Of a stretch of DNA of 42,880 nucleotides, positions 1 through 9,117 are shown one piece after another. Source of the DNA: JAADHY01 sp964428935 (GTDB lineage Bacteria; Planctomycetota; Planctomycetia; Planctomycetales; Planctomycetaceae); assembly GCA_964428935.1 (NCBI GenBank), contig CAYSAG010000004.1, positions 1 through 42,880 of the forward strand, written 5' to 3'. Within the stretch, counting starts at the first letter, position 1. Each line of letters begins with the position of its first letter. The notes under the pieces were generated by a model. That model was not told where the DNA came from. It did not search any database and saw only the letters and a program-made list of their open reading frames with translations. Made by a program: the position numbers and the translations under genes.

Positions 1-178
1 CGGCGCGGCCCGACCACACGCTGACACCGCAGCCACACGGCTCGGCAGCGGTTTTCCAGTCCTTCCGACTGCCGGGTCCGGGCGGCGTTGGTTGACCCCA
101 GCTGGAAGTTCCTTTGCTCCAGGCGCCGCAGACGTTCGACCAGCGCGGCCCTGGTTTGGTCCAGCGACCGGCGCCTCG

Positions 179-1765
179 TCAGCCGACCACCTCGGGGTCC
201 TCTTCCGGGACGGCCGGGTTGTCCGGGTCGAACCATTCGGGCTTGAACACGACGCGTTTTCGGTTTTTCAGTGCCAGTCGAGCGGTCAGGGCCATGACGG
301 CGTCGCCCATGGCCACCACGCCGTTGCAACGCACACCGCCCTCTTCCGGCGAAGCGTCGATCAAGCCTTCGCGAATGCAGTACGCGAAGTGCTCCAGCTC
401 TTCTGTGTAGCCACGGCTGACCTTTTCGAGCTGAGCGCCGGCGGTGGCCGCTTGCGTGGACGGGGCCAAGCTTTCGCTGGCCGTCAGCACGGGACCGCCG
501 TCGCTGCCGGAGACGACGTGCAGCCGCTGCTCCAACCCGCCCGGGCCGGTGTCGGCGCTGGCCTCCTTGTACAACAACGCCTCCTGCTCTTGTCGCATCA
601 TGAGTGTGGCCCGGCTGCCGTAGACCACCTCGCCGTAGCCCTCGAACCGGTTCGTGTTAATCGACGAGTAGGTCACAATGACGATGTCGTCGGGGTCCTC
701 TTCGTAGTGCGGTCCCGGGAACTCGAAAATGGCGTAGACGTGGTCGGCAATTTCGCGGTCGTCCTCCTGTTTGTCCAGCGAGCCCACTCCCTTGACGCCG
801 TAGAAGTTCTTCCCGCTGTAGCCGTTGACGGCCAACGGGTGCCGCTTGCCGAGGAAAATACTGCACGCATCCAACTGGTGACTGCCCAGCTCGGCCATCA
901 ACCCCGCACCCGTGCGGTTGTAAAGCCGCCAGTTCACCAGCTCGTTCATCGACTGGTAGTCGTACTGCGACAGTTTGCCTTCCAGCGCAGCGGCGTCCTC
1001 TTTGGGGACGGGCTTCCGCCAGCTGTCGCGGTGTGGAAAGCTGTTGTTCCGGTGCCAATAGGCCCGGATGTACTTGATGTCGCCCAACAGCCCCAGCCGA
1101 ATCAGCTCGTTGGCGTTGTCGTACAACACGCTGTAGTGCCGCTGATGCCCGACCGCCAAGAGCCGCTTGGTCTCCCGAGCGACTTTGATCATTTCCTTGC
1201 ACTGCCGCACGGTGCGGGCCATCAACTTCTCGGTGAAAACGTGCTTGCCCGCCTTCATGGCCTCAATGGCGATCGGTGCGTGATGAATCAGCGGCACGGC
1301 AATGACCACGGCCTCGACGTCCGGGTCCTTCAGCAGCTCGCGGTGGTCCGTGTACCGCTTGATTTTCGATGCCTTTTCGCGGCCGAGTTTCTTGATGAGG
1401 CCAACGCGGTGCTCGTTTCCGTCGCCGTAAAAGGCTCGCCGCAAGTTGGTCGGGCGAATGTCGGCCACCGCGACAATGTCCATGTACTCGGGCGGGTGCT
1501 GCGTAATCAACACGTTCCCTTCGTCACCGGTGCCAATGAAGCCCACACGCACCGGGTTGCCCTTCAGATGCCCGTAGCCGAAGTAGACGGCCCCCAGTCC
1601 CGCCACTGCCCCCGCCGTGCCTTTCAAGAACGCTCGGCGAGACAGCTCAAACCCCTTCTGGAACTTGGGGTCGGTCTTGCGGACGCTGGCGACGGCTTCG
1701 TTGAAGTTGTCTTTGCCGATCTGTCGTTGTTCCGGTGTCAATTGCATGTCACTAAAACTCCCCAA
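179..1765 (-). CDS. Tat-exported Gfo/Idh/MocA-family oxidoreductase
   Basis: 528 aa. A twin-arginine motif (SRRAFLKG, residues 42-49) is followed by a hydrophobic stretch to about residue 63, so the protein is probably exported folded with its cofactor. The Rossmann glycine motif GFIGTGDEG lies at about 75-83. The usual EKP motif reads EKL at 179-181, so the catalytic Lys is kept, and the downstream metal/His motif (ELGSHQLD) is intact. Members of this family oxidise or reduce sugars and cyclitols with NAD(P); the substrate cannot be read here. The gene is longer than the usual 330-400 aa, mainly through the N-terminal extension and a C-terminal tail rich in Glu, Asp and Pro. It lies 96 bp downstream of the DoxX-like gene on the same strand and is probably co-transcribed with it. 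Confidence 0.9.
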   Translation of the reverse strand: MGSFSDMQLTPEQRQIGKDNFNEAVASVRKTDPKFQKGFELSRRAFLKGTAGAVAGLGAVYFGYGHLKGNPVRVGFIGTGDEGNVLITQHPPEYMDIVAVADIRPTNLRRAFYGDGNEHRVGLIKKLGREKASKIKRYTDHRELLKDPDVEAVVIAVPLIHHAPIAIEAMKAGKHVFTEKLMARTVRQCKEMIKVARETKRLLAVGHQRHYSVLYDNANELIRLGLLGDIKYIRAYWHRNNSFPHRDSWRKPVPKEDAAALEGKLSQYDYQSMNELVNWRLYNRTGAGLMAELGSHQLDACSIFLGKRHPLAVNGYSGKNFYGVKGVGSLDKQEDDREIADHVYAIFEFPGPHYEEDPDDIVIVTYSSINTNRFEGYGEVVYGSRATLMMRQEQEALLYKEASADTGPGGLEQRLHVVSGSDGGPVLTASESLAPSTQAATAGAQLEKVSRGYTEELEHFAYCIREGLIDASPEEGGVRCNGVVAMGDAVMALTARLALKNRKRVVFKPEWFDPDNPAVPEEDPEVVG

Positions 1766-1861
1766 TTTCCTTTGTCAGCCAAGCGATTCGGGATGTTTGA
1801 AATTTCCGGGTCGCACTCGGGTTGACCGCCTGGCCGGCAGCGCGGTCAACAGGCTCCGGTG

Positions 1862-3250
1862 CTACATCGACTTCCCCTGCTCCGCCTCGCCGGTCGACTC
1901 CCCTTTTTCGGCCGACTCGCCTGTCGGGCCTGCGGCCTTTGAAGCTCCCTGCTCGACCGACTCCTCCCTTTTCCGTCGGCAACAGCAGCAGTAGCGGCGG
2001 AGCAGCGGCCCGACGACCGCGTCCAGCCCGAACCACTGTCCGGTCGGCAAGGCGGCAATGGCCAGCATGGCAATGGCCTCAATCAAGTTCTTGTTGATGA
2101 ACAGGGCGTGTTCGGGTCCCGGAGCGGGCGGGACACCCGGCCACGGCGGCATGGCCAGGTAGAACATGACCAGCCAGCCCGCTGCAGCCAGTGCCGACAG
2201 TCGAGTCAGCAGACCCGCAATCAGTAACACGCCGATGACCGTCAGCGACCACATGGTCGTCGCGTCAATGTAGTCCATGGGCCACTGCATGACCGTGACC
2301 GGACCGCGGGCGAACTGCTCGGCCGTCAGCAGCTTGTAAGCCTCTTCTTTGAATTCGGCGTCGAGTGCTTTCACCGGAGCCACGACGTTGCTCTTGAGCT
2401 CCTGCACGCTCTTCGGCACGCCGCTGCGCAGTTTCTTGGCGTGTTCGAACTGAAAGGCCTCCTTCGCCTCTGCCAGTTTCTTCTCGTAGCGAGCGACCTG
2501 GTGACGGTACAGGTCAATGTCGCCGAGCTGCTTGTAATCGATCGTGCCCTTTTGGTCGGGACGGACAATGCCGGCCTTCTCCGGGTCTCCTTTGAGCATG
2601 GCCAGCAGCCGTTCCTTGAACGACATGCCCGTTTGCCTGTGGTTCGCAGGCCGGCTGGAGCGAGCGTAGACGTCTCGCACAGCCTTCTGAAACTTTCGAG
2701 CAATCTCGTTCTGACGCTTCTCCTCTTCCGTGGTCGGGTTCGGCTTGATGGTCACCATGGCCAGCAGCCGGTCCCGTTCGCGCGGCGTCAGGTGCAGCTT
2801 GCCGTCGACGACCAGCCGCTTGTTCTTGGCGTCGTAGCGGATGACTTTTGCCAGCGACCCTTCGAACTTCACCCCCTTGGGCAGTTCGTCCAGAGCGGCG
2901 TAAAAGGCCTTGGACCCGTTCAGCATTTGGTCCAGCCGTTGCCGTTGGGCCTTGTCCAGCTGGTAGTAGTCGGCGAACGCCTGTGCCCAGCGGTCCCAGC
3001 GGGCCATGACAATTTCCGGGTCCAGCCACGACAGGTCGTCCGGGTCGCCGGTCAGACTCCGGAAGAACGGACGCAGCGGCCCCTGGGCGTTTGCCAGGTA
3101 GCCTTTTGCCGTCCAAACCTCCGGCGTGTACTTGGTGTGAAGTTTCCACAGACCCTCGTACAAGAACTGCCACCCAATGGCCACGCGCAGAAGCACCAGC
3201 AGGCAGCAGCCCAGAACGCCAATGGTGATCTTCTTCTCGCAGCTCGTCAC
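1862..3250 (-). CDS. DoxX-like membrane protein with large insertion
   Basis: 462 aa with a GTG start preceded by GAGGAGAAG. TM1 is at about residues 8-31. Three more hydrophobic segments lie at about 333-348, 351-367 and 389-403, separated by the Pro-rich turn PPWPGVPPAPGP. This four-helix layout resembles DoxX, but DoxX proteins are usually near 150 aa. Here about 290 mostly charged residues sit between TM1 and TM2. A run of four cysteines (RRYCCCCRRKR, Cys 421-424) follows the last helix, and then comes a hydrophilic, Glu/Gly/Ser-rich tail. It precedes the Tat-exported Gfo/Idh gene, a pairing I associate with Planctomycetes. The DoxX assignment rests on the helix pattern and context, and the function is unknown. 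Confidence 0.75.
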   Translation of the reverse strand: MTSCEKKITIGVLGCCLLVLLRVAIGWQFLYEGLWKLHTKYTPEVWTAKGYLANAQGPLRPFFRSLTGDPDDLSWLDPEIVMARWDRWAQAFADYYQLDKAQRQRLDQMLNGSKAFYAALDELPKGVKFEGSLAKVIRYDAKNKRLVVDGKLHLTPRERDRLLAMVTIKPNPTTEEEKRQNEIARKFQKAVRDVYARSSRPANHRQTGMSFKERLLAMLKGDPEKAGIVRPDQKGTIDYKQLGDIDLYRHQVARYEKKLAEAKEAFQFEHAKKLRSGVPKSVQELKSNVVAPVKALDAEFKEEAYKLLTAEQFARGPVTVMQWPMDYIDATTMWSLTVIGVLLIAGLLTRLSALAAAGWLVMFYLAMPPWPGVPPAPGPEHALFINKNLIEAIAMLAIAALPTGQWFGLDAVVGPLLRRYCCCCRRKREESVEQGASKAAGPTGESAEKGESTGEAEQGKSM

Positions 3251-3450
3251 CTATTCTTCTCCTCGCAAGCACGAAGCAACACTGTTGTGACTGTTTTGCA
3301 ACCGCTGTTTTCGTTGTGGGCGGCTTCCTGTGCCTGACCGCTTCCGACGCGGACGGAAGTCGTCACGAACGCCCAAACGACAGACGGGGCTGCCTCCGGG
3401 CGTCTTGTTGTCGCCTGTAGGCGCTGCCCCCGACCGTTGTCCGCGCCGGT

Positions 3451-4737
3451 CTAGACTTCTGAAGTCCGCCCGCCTTCCAGCCACTCCTCGGCGCGGACCG
3501 GCCTCACCTGCTCGTCCGCAAAAAACAACAGCTCCTCGGGAACGCCACACACGATTGGGCGGAGCTGTCGGTTGCGGGTCGGAGGGGGGACCAAAACAGC
3601 GGAAACCTGCCGAGAATTATTCCAAATCTGCAGGGCTTTTTCGAGCCCGGCGACGTACAGAGCCGTCGACAGCGCGTCCGCCTCGGCGGCCGTCGTCGCA
3701 ATGACCGTCACGGAAAGCAACCCCTCGGCCGGCCAACCCGTCCGCGGGTCCAGAATGTGGCCGTACTTGCGTCCCTGGTGGCGGAAGAATTGAACCCCCG
3801 AGCCGCTGGTCGAGAACGCGGCGTCGCGCAGCAGCAGTGTGCCCAGCCGTTTTCGCGGGAAAAGAGGGTGACGCAGTCCCACCGGCCAGCCGCTCAGTCC
3901 GTTGTGCCGCCCGCGTGCCAACACGCTGCTGTGTCCGCCGTGGACGAGCCAGTCCGTCACGCCTCCGGCCGCCAAGTGTTCGCCCACACGGTCGACCGCG
4001 TACCCCTTGCCAATGGCTCCCAGGTTGAGCTGCACGCCCTCTCGAGTGAACCGGACGGTCCGAGCGGTTCGGTCGTACTCCACCAACCAGTGCCCGACCC
4101 GCTCCTTCACCCAGTCGATTTCCTCTTGCGTCGGAATTCGTCCTTGCCGACGACACCACCGCCACAGTTCGACCAGCGGCCCGGCCGTGGGGTCGAAGGC
4201 TCCACCGGTCCGTTCGGCCAATTCGGCCGCCCGCACCAGCAGGTCGAACAGACTCGGCTCGACAACCACCGGCTCCCGAGCCGCCGTCCGGTTCAACCGC
4301 GAAAGCTCGCTCCACTCCCGAAAGACCGACATTTGGTCCTCCAGGACGTGGACCAGGTCCAGGGCTTCCGAAGCCACGCGAAGCTGCTCGCCCCCGTCCG
4401 GGTTCAGAATGACCGAAAACTCGCTGGCCATGGCGTGGGTCGACAGTCGGACGGTCCGTCCGGCCGTCGGTGCGCAGCGTCGTCGCACCGTCGCGGACTC
4501 CCCACTGGCCGAAGTGCAAGCCGCGTCGCGCAAGCCCCTCACCGCGTCGGCACCCACAGACGGTTCCGCGGCCGGCGAGCGTTGGTCGCTGGCGCCCGGC
4601 CCGTCCACCGAGCCCTTCATTCGCCGCGGCTCCTCCGGCGGCGGACCAAGCGCTCCGGACGGCCCTTTCGAGCCAGCTCCAGGACGCGCTGGCGTCGGAC
4701 GACGAATCAAGAATTCTCGGCGTGTCAGTTCGGCCAT
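3451..4737 (-). CDS. apbE: FAD:protein FMN transferase (ApbE)
   Basis: 428 aa from the ATG at 4737. An upstream in-frame start at 4965 would overlap the kinase gene and adds a non-protein-like leader. ApbE attaches FMN covalently to a Thr/Ser of target flavoproteins using FAD and Mg2+. Family motifs are present in order: AGPLVELWRW, LNLGAIGKGYAVDR, HGGHSSVLARG, and the FSTSGSGVQFF...YGHILDPRTGWPA region that forms the metal/FAD site. The N-terminus MAELTRREFLIRR looks like a Tat motif but has no hydrophobic core after it. About 90 Pro/Ala/Gly-rich residues then precede the catalytic domain. It lies 152 bp downstream of the histidine kinase on the same strand. No obvious flavinylation target is encoded nearby. 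Confidence 0.9.
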   Translation of the reverse strand: MAELTRREFLIRRPTPARPGAGSKGPSGALGPPPEEPRRMKGSVDGPGASDQRSPAAEPSVGADAVRGLRDAACTSASGESATVRRRCAPTAGRTVRLSTHAMASEFSVILNPDGGEQLRVASEALDLVHVLEDQMSVFREWSELSRLNRTAAREPVVVEPSLFDLLVRAAELAERTGGAFDPTAGPLVELWRWCRRQGRIPTQEEIDWVKERVGHWLVEYDRTARTVRFTREGVQLNLGAIGKGYAVDRVGEHLAAGGVTDWLVHGGHSSVLARGRHNGLSGWPVGLRHPLFPRKRLGTLLLRDAAFSTSGSGVQFFRHQGRKYGHILDPRTGWPAEGLLSVTVIATTAAEADALSTALYVAGLEKALQIWNNSRQVSAVLVPPPTRNRQLRPIVCGVPEELLFFADEQVRPVRAEEWLEGGRTSEV

Positions 4738-4889
4738 TCGGTGGTAAGTCCAGTTCGAGCCGGTGCGTGTGTTGTGAGGCGGGCGAAACATGTGGGCGGG
4801 GCTTTGAGGCGGCGGGCCGACTTCTCGGTCCACGCTTTTCAATGGTGCCACCTGCAAGGACCTGCCGCAAGGGCGTTTTCCGCGTCGTC

Positions 4890-6176
4890 TCAGCTGCACG
4901 TCTGCGGCTTCCGCTTCAGTGCAACGTGAAACACGCTGCCACGCCCCACCTCCGACTCGACCCAAATTCGTCCCCCTTGTTGTTCGACCAAGTACTTCGT
5001 GAAGTACAGGCCCAAGCCCGAGCCAGCCTTGTCGCGGTGCATGGACAAGCGGTGGAACGGTGCGAAAATCCGCTTGTGGTACTCTTTCGGAATGCCGGGG
5101 CCGTTGTCACGCACCGAAATAATGCACTCCGAATCCGTCGTTCGAACGCTGATTTCAATGTAGCCAATCGGCTTGTCCATGTACTTGGCTGCGTTGGACA
5201 GCAAGTTGTAGAAAATTTCGCGCAACTGCACCTTGTTGGCCACCACGTTCGGAAACGACTCGGGCACGACCAGCTGAATGTCCTTCTTCTCCAGCTCCGG
5301 CCTCGCCCGTTCAATGGCTTCCTGAATGACCTCGGTCGTCGAGACTTCGTCCTCCAGCCCCACCGTGTCGTTGGAAATGGACGTCGACAGCAGCTCGTCC
5401 ACCGTCGAGCTCATTCGGAAGACCGTGCGTCGAGCCGAAATGATGAGTTGCCGAGCTTCGGACGGAATCTGGTCGCCGAATTCGTCCAACACCTCGTCGC
5501 ACAGGTTGGCGACGGTGGCTAACGGGGTCTTGAGGTCGTGCGAGGTGAGGTGAGCGAACTGCTTCAGTTCGTTGTTGGCGTCCCAGTACATTTGGAGGGC
5601 CTTGCGGAGGTCGCGGGTCGACTGAGCGAAGTACTCGTCCAGAGTCAGACCGATGTCGAGGAACGCGGCCTTGACCAGCGAAATCAACCAAGCGAACCGC
5701 TCGCCCCCTTCCGTCTCGGCCAGAAGCGTCTTGAGCAGCTCTTCCAGGACGCGGCTGTACGCTCCCAAAAAGTAGCGCGGCTCCACGCCCCGCTCGGCGT
5801 GAACCCGCCCCACGTCCCGTCGCCGCTCGGCGTAGGGCTGGTCCCAGTGCGCGTCGAGCATCAGTTCGAACAGCTGCCGCATGCTGGCCTTCAGACGCTG
5901 CACCGTGTCGCTGTCCTGGAGCAGCCGCTGCGGCTCAGCAAACTGCAACAAGTGGTCGAAAACGGTTTCGAGCAGCCCGTCCAGCTTCGAAACCACTCGC
6001 TGCTTGCACTCCCGCAGCCGGGCCGCGTCCTCCGGCGACAGGTCCATGAAGGCCAGCCGGCCCTCGAGGTCCTCTTCCCAGTTCACCTCCCAGCCGGGAG
6101 CGGAGCTTTCGGCCGCTCCTCGCGGAGTTCCGCCAACGTCGCTGTTCGGTGAAGTGTTCATTTCCAGGTCGGTCAT
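4890..6176 (-). CDS. Globin-coupled sensor histidine kinase
   Basis: 428 aa with no signal peptide or membrane helix, so cytoplasmic. Residues ~38-190 match a protoglobin (globin-coupled sensor) domain. VGRVHAERGVEPRYFLGAYS carries the likely proximal haem-binding His126. A short linker leads to the H-box HLTSHDLKTPL (phospho-acceptor His213), the N-box NLLSNAAKY, the G1 box DNGPGIP and the G2 box GSGLGLYFTKYLVEQQGG, which together make a complete HATPase_c kinase core. By analogy with known globin-coupled sensors it probably senses O2 or another gas through haem. No response regulator is adjacent, so it is an orphan kinase. Start M1 is kept; M6 at 6161 is equally possible, since neither has a strong ribosome binding site. 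Confidence 0.88.
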   Translation of the reverse strand: MTDLEMNTSPNSDVGGTPRGAAESSAPGWEVNWEEDLEGRLAFMDLSPEDAARLRECKQRVVSKLDGLLETVFDHLLQFAEPQRLLQDSDTVQRLKASMRQLFELMLDAHWDQPYAERRRDVGRVHAERGVEPRYFLGAYSRVLEELLKTLLAETEGGERFAWLISLVKAAFLDIGLTLDEYFAQSTRDLRKALQMYWDANNELKQFAHLTSHDLKTPLATVANLCDEVLDEFGDQIPSEARQLIISARRTVFRMSSTVDELLSTSISNDTVGLEDEVSTTEVIQEAIERARPELEKKDIQLVVPESFPNVVANKVQLREIFYNLLSNAAKYMDKPIGYIEISVRTTDSECIISVRDNGPGIPKEYHKRIFAPFHRLSMHRDKAGSGLGLYFTKYLVEQQGGRIWVESEVGRGSVFHVALKRKPQTCS

Positions 6177-6436
6177 TCCAGTCGCGTCCAGAAAAAAAAG
6201 ACGTGAACCGCCCGCTTCACGACGCCCCAGCCCGCCGGTTCCGGCACACGTGCCCAGCGTCCTGTTCGTGTTTCTTGCACCGCTCGGAAACCGCGCCGGG
6301 TGGCCCTGACTGGTGGAAGTTTCGACGACCCGTCAACGAAGGGCAAGTGTACAGCCGAGACGTTCGGAGCATTTTTCCCGAGCCGGGGCAGTCGCTGGCC
6401 CGCAAACATGGAACAAGCCGCCGCAACTCGCCACGC

Positions 6437-7180
6437 TCACCCCGCCAGCGGCTCGGCCGGCCGGCGGTCGTGCAAGTGGAAGTCAATGACCAGCGGCAGG
6501 TGGTCGGACGCTTGCCGAGCCAACTGGCCGCGCCCAATGCGGGCGTGCACGACGCGAATCGGTCCGCGCACGAAGGCCTTGTCCAGGCTCCCGACGGGAA
6601 GCACCGCCGGAAACGAGCGAAACCGCGACGGCGGCGACGTCACCTGAATGAAACGCTGTTCGGCCAAGTGGGCCTTGCTCAACCGGTTCCGCCAGTCGTT
6701 GAAGTCACCGACAATGAGGGTCGGCAGGTGAGCGGCCTGGCGGAACAAGTGGTGCCGAAGCAGCCGACGCATTTGCCACCACCGTTCCCGCTCGCCTAGC
6801 CCCAAGTGCACGCAGACCAAGTGCAACGGCCCTTCCGGCGTCTCAACCACCGCCAACACCGCGCCGCGCGGTTTGCGGTTGCGAAAGGTCAACGAAAGAC
6901 GGTGCTGAGACGACAACGGCCAGCGCGACAGCAGCACGTTCCCGTACCCACCGCGTTTCAGGTGGACGTTCATTTGGTACACACAACCGACGGCGTTGAA
7001 GTACTCCTTCAAAATTCGCGGCTGGTCGTCGTAATGCGACCGGCGCACACCTCGGTCCACCTCCTGCAAACAAATCAGGTCGGGGTTGTACCACTCCAAT
7101 AGGTCAATGACCCGCCGCAGGTTGTACCGCCGGTCCGCTCCGCCAATGCCCTTGTGGATGTTGTAGCTGAGCACTCTCAT
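6437..7180 (-). CDS. Endonuclease/exonuclease/phosphatase-family protein
   Basis: 247 aa from ATG 7180, which has GAGCGG just upstream; a GTG six codons earlier (7198) is less likely. The EEP fold is clear: MRVLSYNIHKGIG (Asn7), LICLQEVDRG (catalytic Glu40), LIVGDFNDW (Asp155, Asn157) and the terminal SDHLPLVIDF (Asp222-His223). These residues bind Mg2+ and cleave phosphodiester bonds in DNases and in phosphatases of lipids or nucleotides. It lies downstream of cardiolipin synthase on the same strand. In Enterobacteria the EEP protein YbhP is likewise next to the cardiolipin synthase YbhO, so a role in phospholipid turnover is a reasonable inference. The 503-bp gap argues against tight coupling. 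Confidence 0.85.
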   Translation of the reverse strand: MRVLSYNIHKGIGGADRRYNLRRVIDLLEWYNPDLICLQEVDRGVRRSHYDDQPRILKEYFNAVGCVYQMNVHLKRGGYGNVLLSRWPLSSQHRLSLTFRNRKPRGAVLAVVETPEGPLHLVCVHLGLGERERWWQMRRLLRHHLFRQAAHLPTLIVGDFNDWRNRLSKAHLAEQRFIQVTSPPSRFRSFPAVLPVGSLDKAFVRGPIRVVHARIGRGQLARQASDHLPLVIDFHLHDRRPAEPLAG

Positions 7181-7683
7181 TGTCCGCTCGCACGGCACTC
7201 AGCCGACACGTGGAATTCTCTTCTTTCGCGTCGTTGGCCTGCTTGTCCTGACCAAAGGGAGTTCGATCCCACCGAGCCGGTCTGCGCCGGCTGGCTCAGT
7301 TCCGTCAGCCGGCCCGGCCGGACCATTCCAATTTCGTGGGCTTTCGTTCGGCCGACTTCGCCGAGTCACTTCGCCGACGCGGCTCCGTTTCCCGGCTTCG
7401 GAGGTTCAAGGCCGCTTCGGCGCCCCGGGGCCGCCGCCTCTGGCCCTTCGCCGGTTCACGAAATTCTACGACGCCGCCCGCTGCGGACATTGGGGCGGCG
7501 CCGCGGCGCCCGCAGAGTCGCGGACGAGGCGTCGTCGTCCGCCGGCGCGACGGTCTCGGCAGTCGTCGCAGCAATGCCTGGAGGGTAGCTGGCCGAAGTC
7601 GAGCTTGCTGCGTCCGAACTGTCAAGCGGGTCGGCACCGGTTCCTGCCTGTTTCTGCTGCCGTCTTCGGGCTGCGCCCCAGCG
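7181..7683. other. Intergenic, no gene seen
   Basis: About 500 bp between the cardiolipin synthase stop and the EEP start. It is GC-rich with open frames on both strands, but their translations are Arg/Pro-rich and unlike proteins. I see no convincing promoter, terminator or RNA gene. It should contain the promoter for the EEP gene. Confidence 0.5.
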
Positions 7684-9117
7684 TCAAAACAGCGGGGCGA
7701 ACAGGCGGAAGAAGTTCTCGCCGAGCACGTGGGAACGAGGGCGGCGGCCCCAGGCGTCTGCGTCGACTCGGACGGCGTCGCGAACGTCCCGCTCGAACGC
7801 CTCGTCCAGCTGCTGCGTCAACTTCGAGTCGTACATGGCAACGGCGACTTCGAAGTTGAGAATGAGGCTGCGGGAGTCGAAATTGGGCGAGCCGACCATG
7901 CACCACTGGCCGTCTACGGACAACGTCTTCGAGTGCAGAATGCCCTTTCGGTACTCGTAGATTTCCACCCCCGCCTGCAACAGCGTGTCGTAGTAGGAGC
8001 GGGCGGCGAGGAGCGTCCAGAAGCGGGCATGCGGCCCGCCGACAATGACTCGCACCCGCACACCTCGACAAGCCGCCGTCACCAGAGCCATGAGCAACGA
8101 GTCGGGCGGGACAAAGTAGGACGTAGCCAGGTTTACTTGCCGGTGAGCTTCGTTAATGGCGACGAACATGAGCGACTCGAAGACCCGCACGTCGCCGTAG
8201 GGAGCTCCCGGCACGACCTGAGCGCACACGTCGCCGTCCGAGTCGGGCGGCGGAAAGTAGTCGCTCATCGAACCGGCCGTCAGGTCTTCGCCCGTCGCGT
8301 AGTACCAGTCTTCCGCAAAAACCCGCTGCAACTGCAGCACGCAGGGACCGCGAACCTTGAGGTGAGTGTCTCGCCAAAACCCGTAGTTCGGGTTCCGCCC
8401 CAAGTACTCGTCGCCGACGTTCATGCCCCCCGTGAACCCAACCCGGCCGTCCACAATGACAATCTTCCGGTGGTTCCTCAGGTTGACCGACCACCGCTCA
8501 CGAAACGACTGCCCGGGCGAGAAGACGGCCACCTGAATGCCCGCTTCCCGCATGGGTTGCAGGAACCGACGTCCCAAGTAGCGTGAGCCAATGCCGTCGT
8601 AAAGAAACCGCACCTGCACGCCCTCCCGGGCCTTACGAATCAACAGGTCGCGAAGGCGAGTGCCCGTGCGGTCCGGCCGCCAAATGTAGTACTCCAGGTG
8701 TAGCGAGTGCCGAGCGGACAGAATGGACTGCTCAATCAGACCGAGCGTCCGGTGGGTGTCGGTCAGCAGCTCCACGTCGTTACCCAGCGTACAATCTGTG
8801 TCGGCCAAGCGGTTGCAGACTCGCATGAGTTCGTCTTGCAGAGGGCTGAGCGGCCCGCCGGGCGTCTCGACCAAACGCGACAGGTCCTTCAACTGCGGAG
8901 CCAGGGCGTCGATTGTGGCCTGACGCTGCTGCATCCGCCGCTCCACCCGGTTGATTCCGAACACCACGAACAACAACGCGCCGACGTACGGCAGCATGAC
9001 AATGGTCAGCAGCCACGCCACGGTCGCAACCGGCTGCTTCTTAAGCAGCAGCGCCACCGGGACCAAGCTGAGCGACAGTCCGTAACCCAGAATCAGCAGC
9101 AAGACCCAGTTGGACAT
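7684..9117 (-). CDS. cls: Cardiolipin synthase (phospholipase D family)
   Basis: 477 aa. Two N-terminal membrane helices (about 3-24 and 30-54) anchor the enzyme. Two HKD motifs follow: NHRKIVIVDGRVGFTGGMN (His216, Lys218, Asp223) and HSKTLSVDGQWCMVGSPNFD (His395, Lys397, Asp402). This length, membrane anchor and motif spacing are typical of ClsA-type bacterial cardiolipin synthases, which condense two phosphatidylglycerols, or PG with another phospholipid, at the inner membrane. The C-terminus ENFFRLFAPLF is also typical. It is the first gene of the left-hand minus-strand block, with a 2.2-kb gene-poor region upstream. Confidence 0.95.
   Translation of the reverse strand: MSNWVLLLILGYGLSLSLVPVALLLKKQPVATVAWLLTIVMLPYVGALLFVVFGINRVERRMQQRQATIDALAPQLKDLSRLVETPGGPLSPLQDELMRVCNRLADTDCTLGNDVELLTDTHRTLGLIEQSILSARHSLHLEYYIWRPDRTGTRLRDLLIRKAREGVQVRFLYDGIGSRYLGRRFLQPMREAGIQVAVFSPGQSFRERWSVNLRNHRKIVIVDGRVGFTGGMNVGDEYLGRNPNYGFWRDTHLKVRGPCVLQLQRVFAEDWYYATGEDLTAGSMSDYFPPPDSDGDVCAQVVPGAPYGDVRVFESLMFVAINEAHRQVNLATSYFVPPDSLLMALVTAACRGVRVRVIVGGPHARFWTLLAARSYYDTLLQAGVEIYEYRKGILHSKTLSVDGQWCMVGSPNFDSRSLILNFEVAVAMYDSKLTQQLDEAFERDVRDAVRVDADAWGRRPRSHVLGENFFRLFAPLF

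Noticed and set aside
1..178. An open minus-strand frame with a coiled-coil-like stretch (ALVERLRRLEQRNFQL).
   Set aside because: No ATG or good start with a ribosome binding site in the window, and the frame runs off the edge. Too little to call.
92..1825. A 577-codon plus-strand open frame antisense to the first Gfo/Idh gene.
   Set aside because: A shadow of the minus-strand gene, which has clear family motifs.
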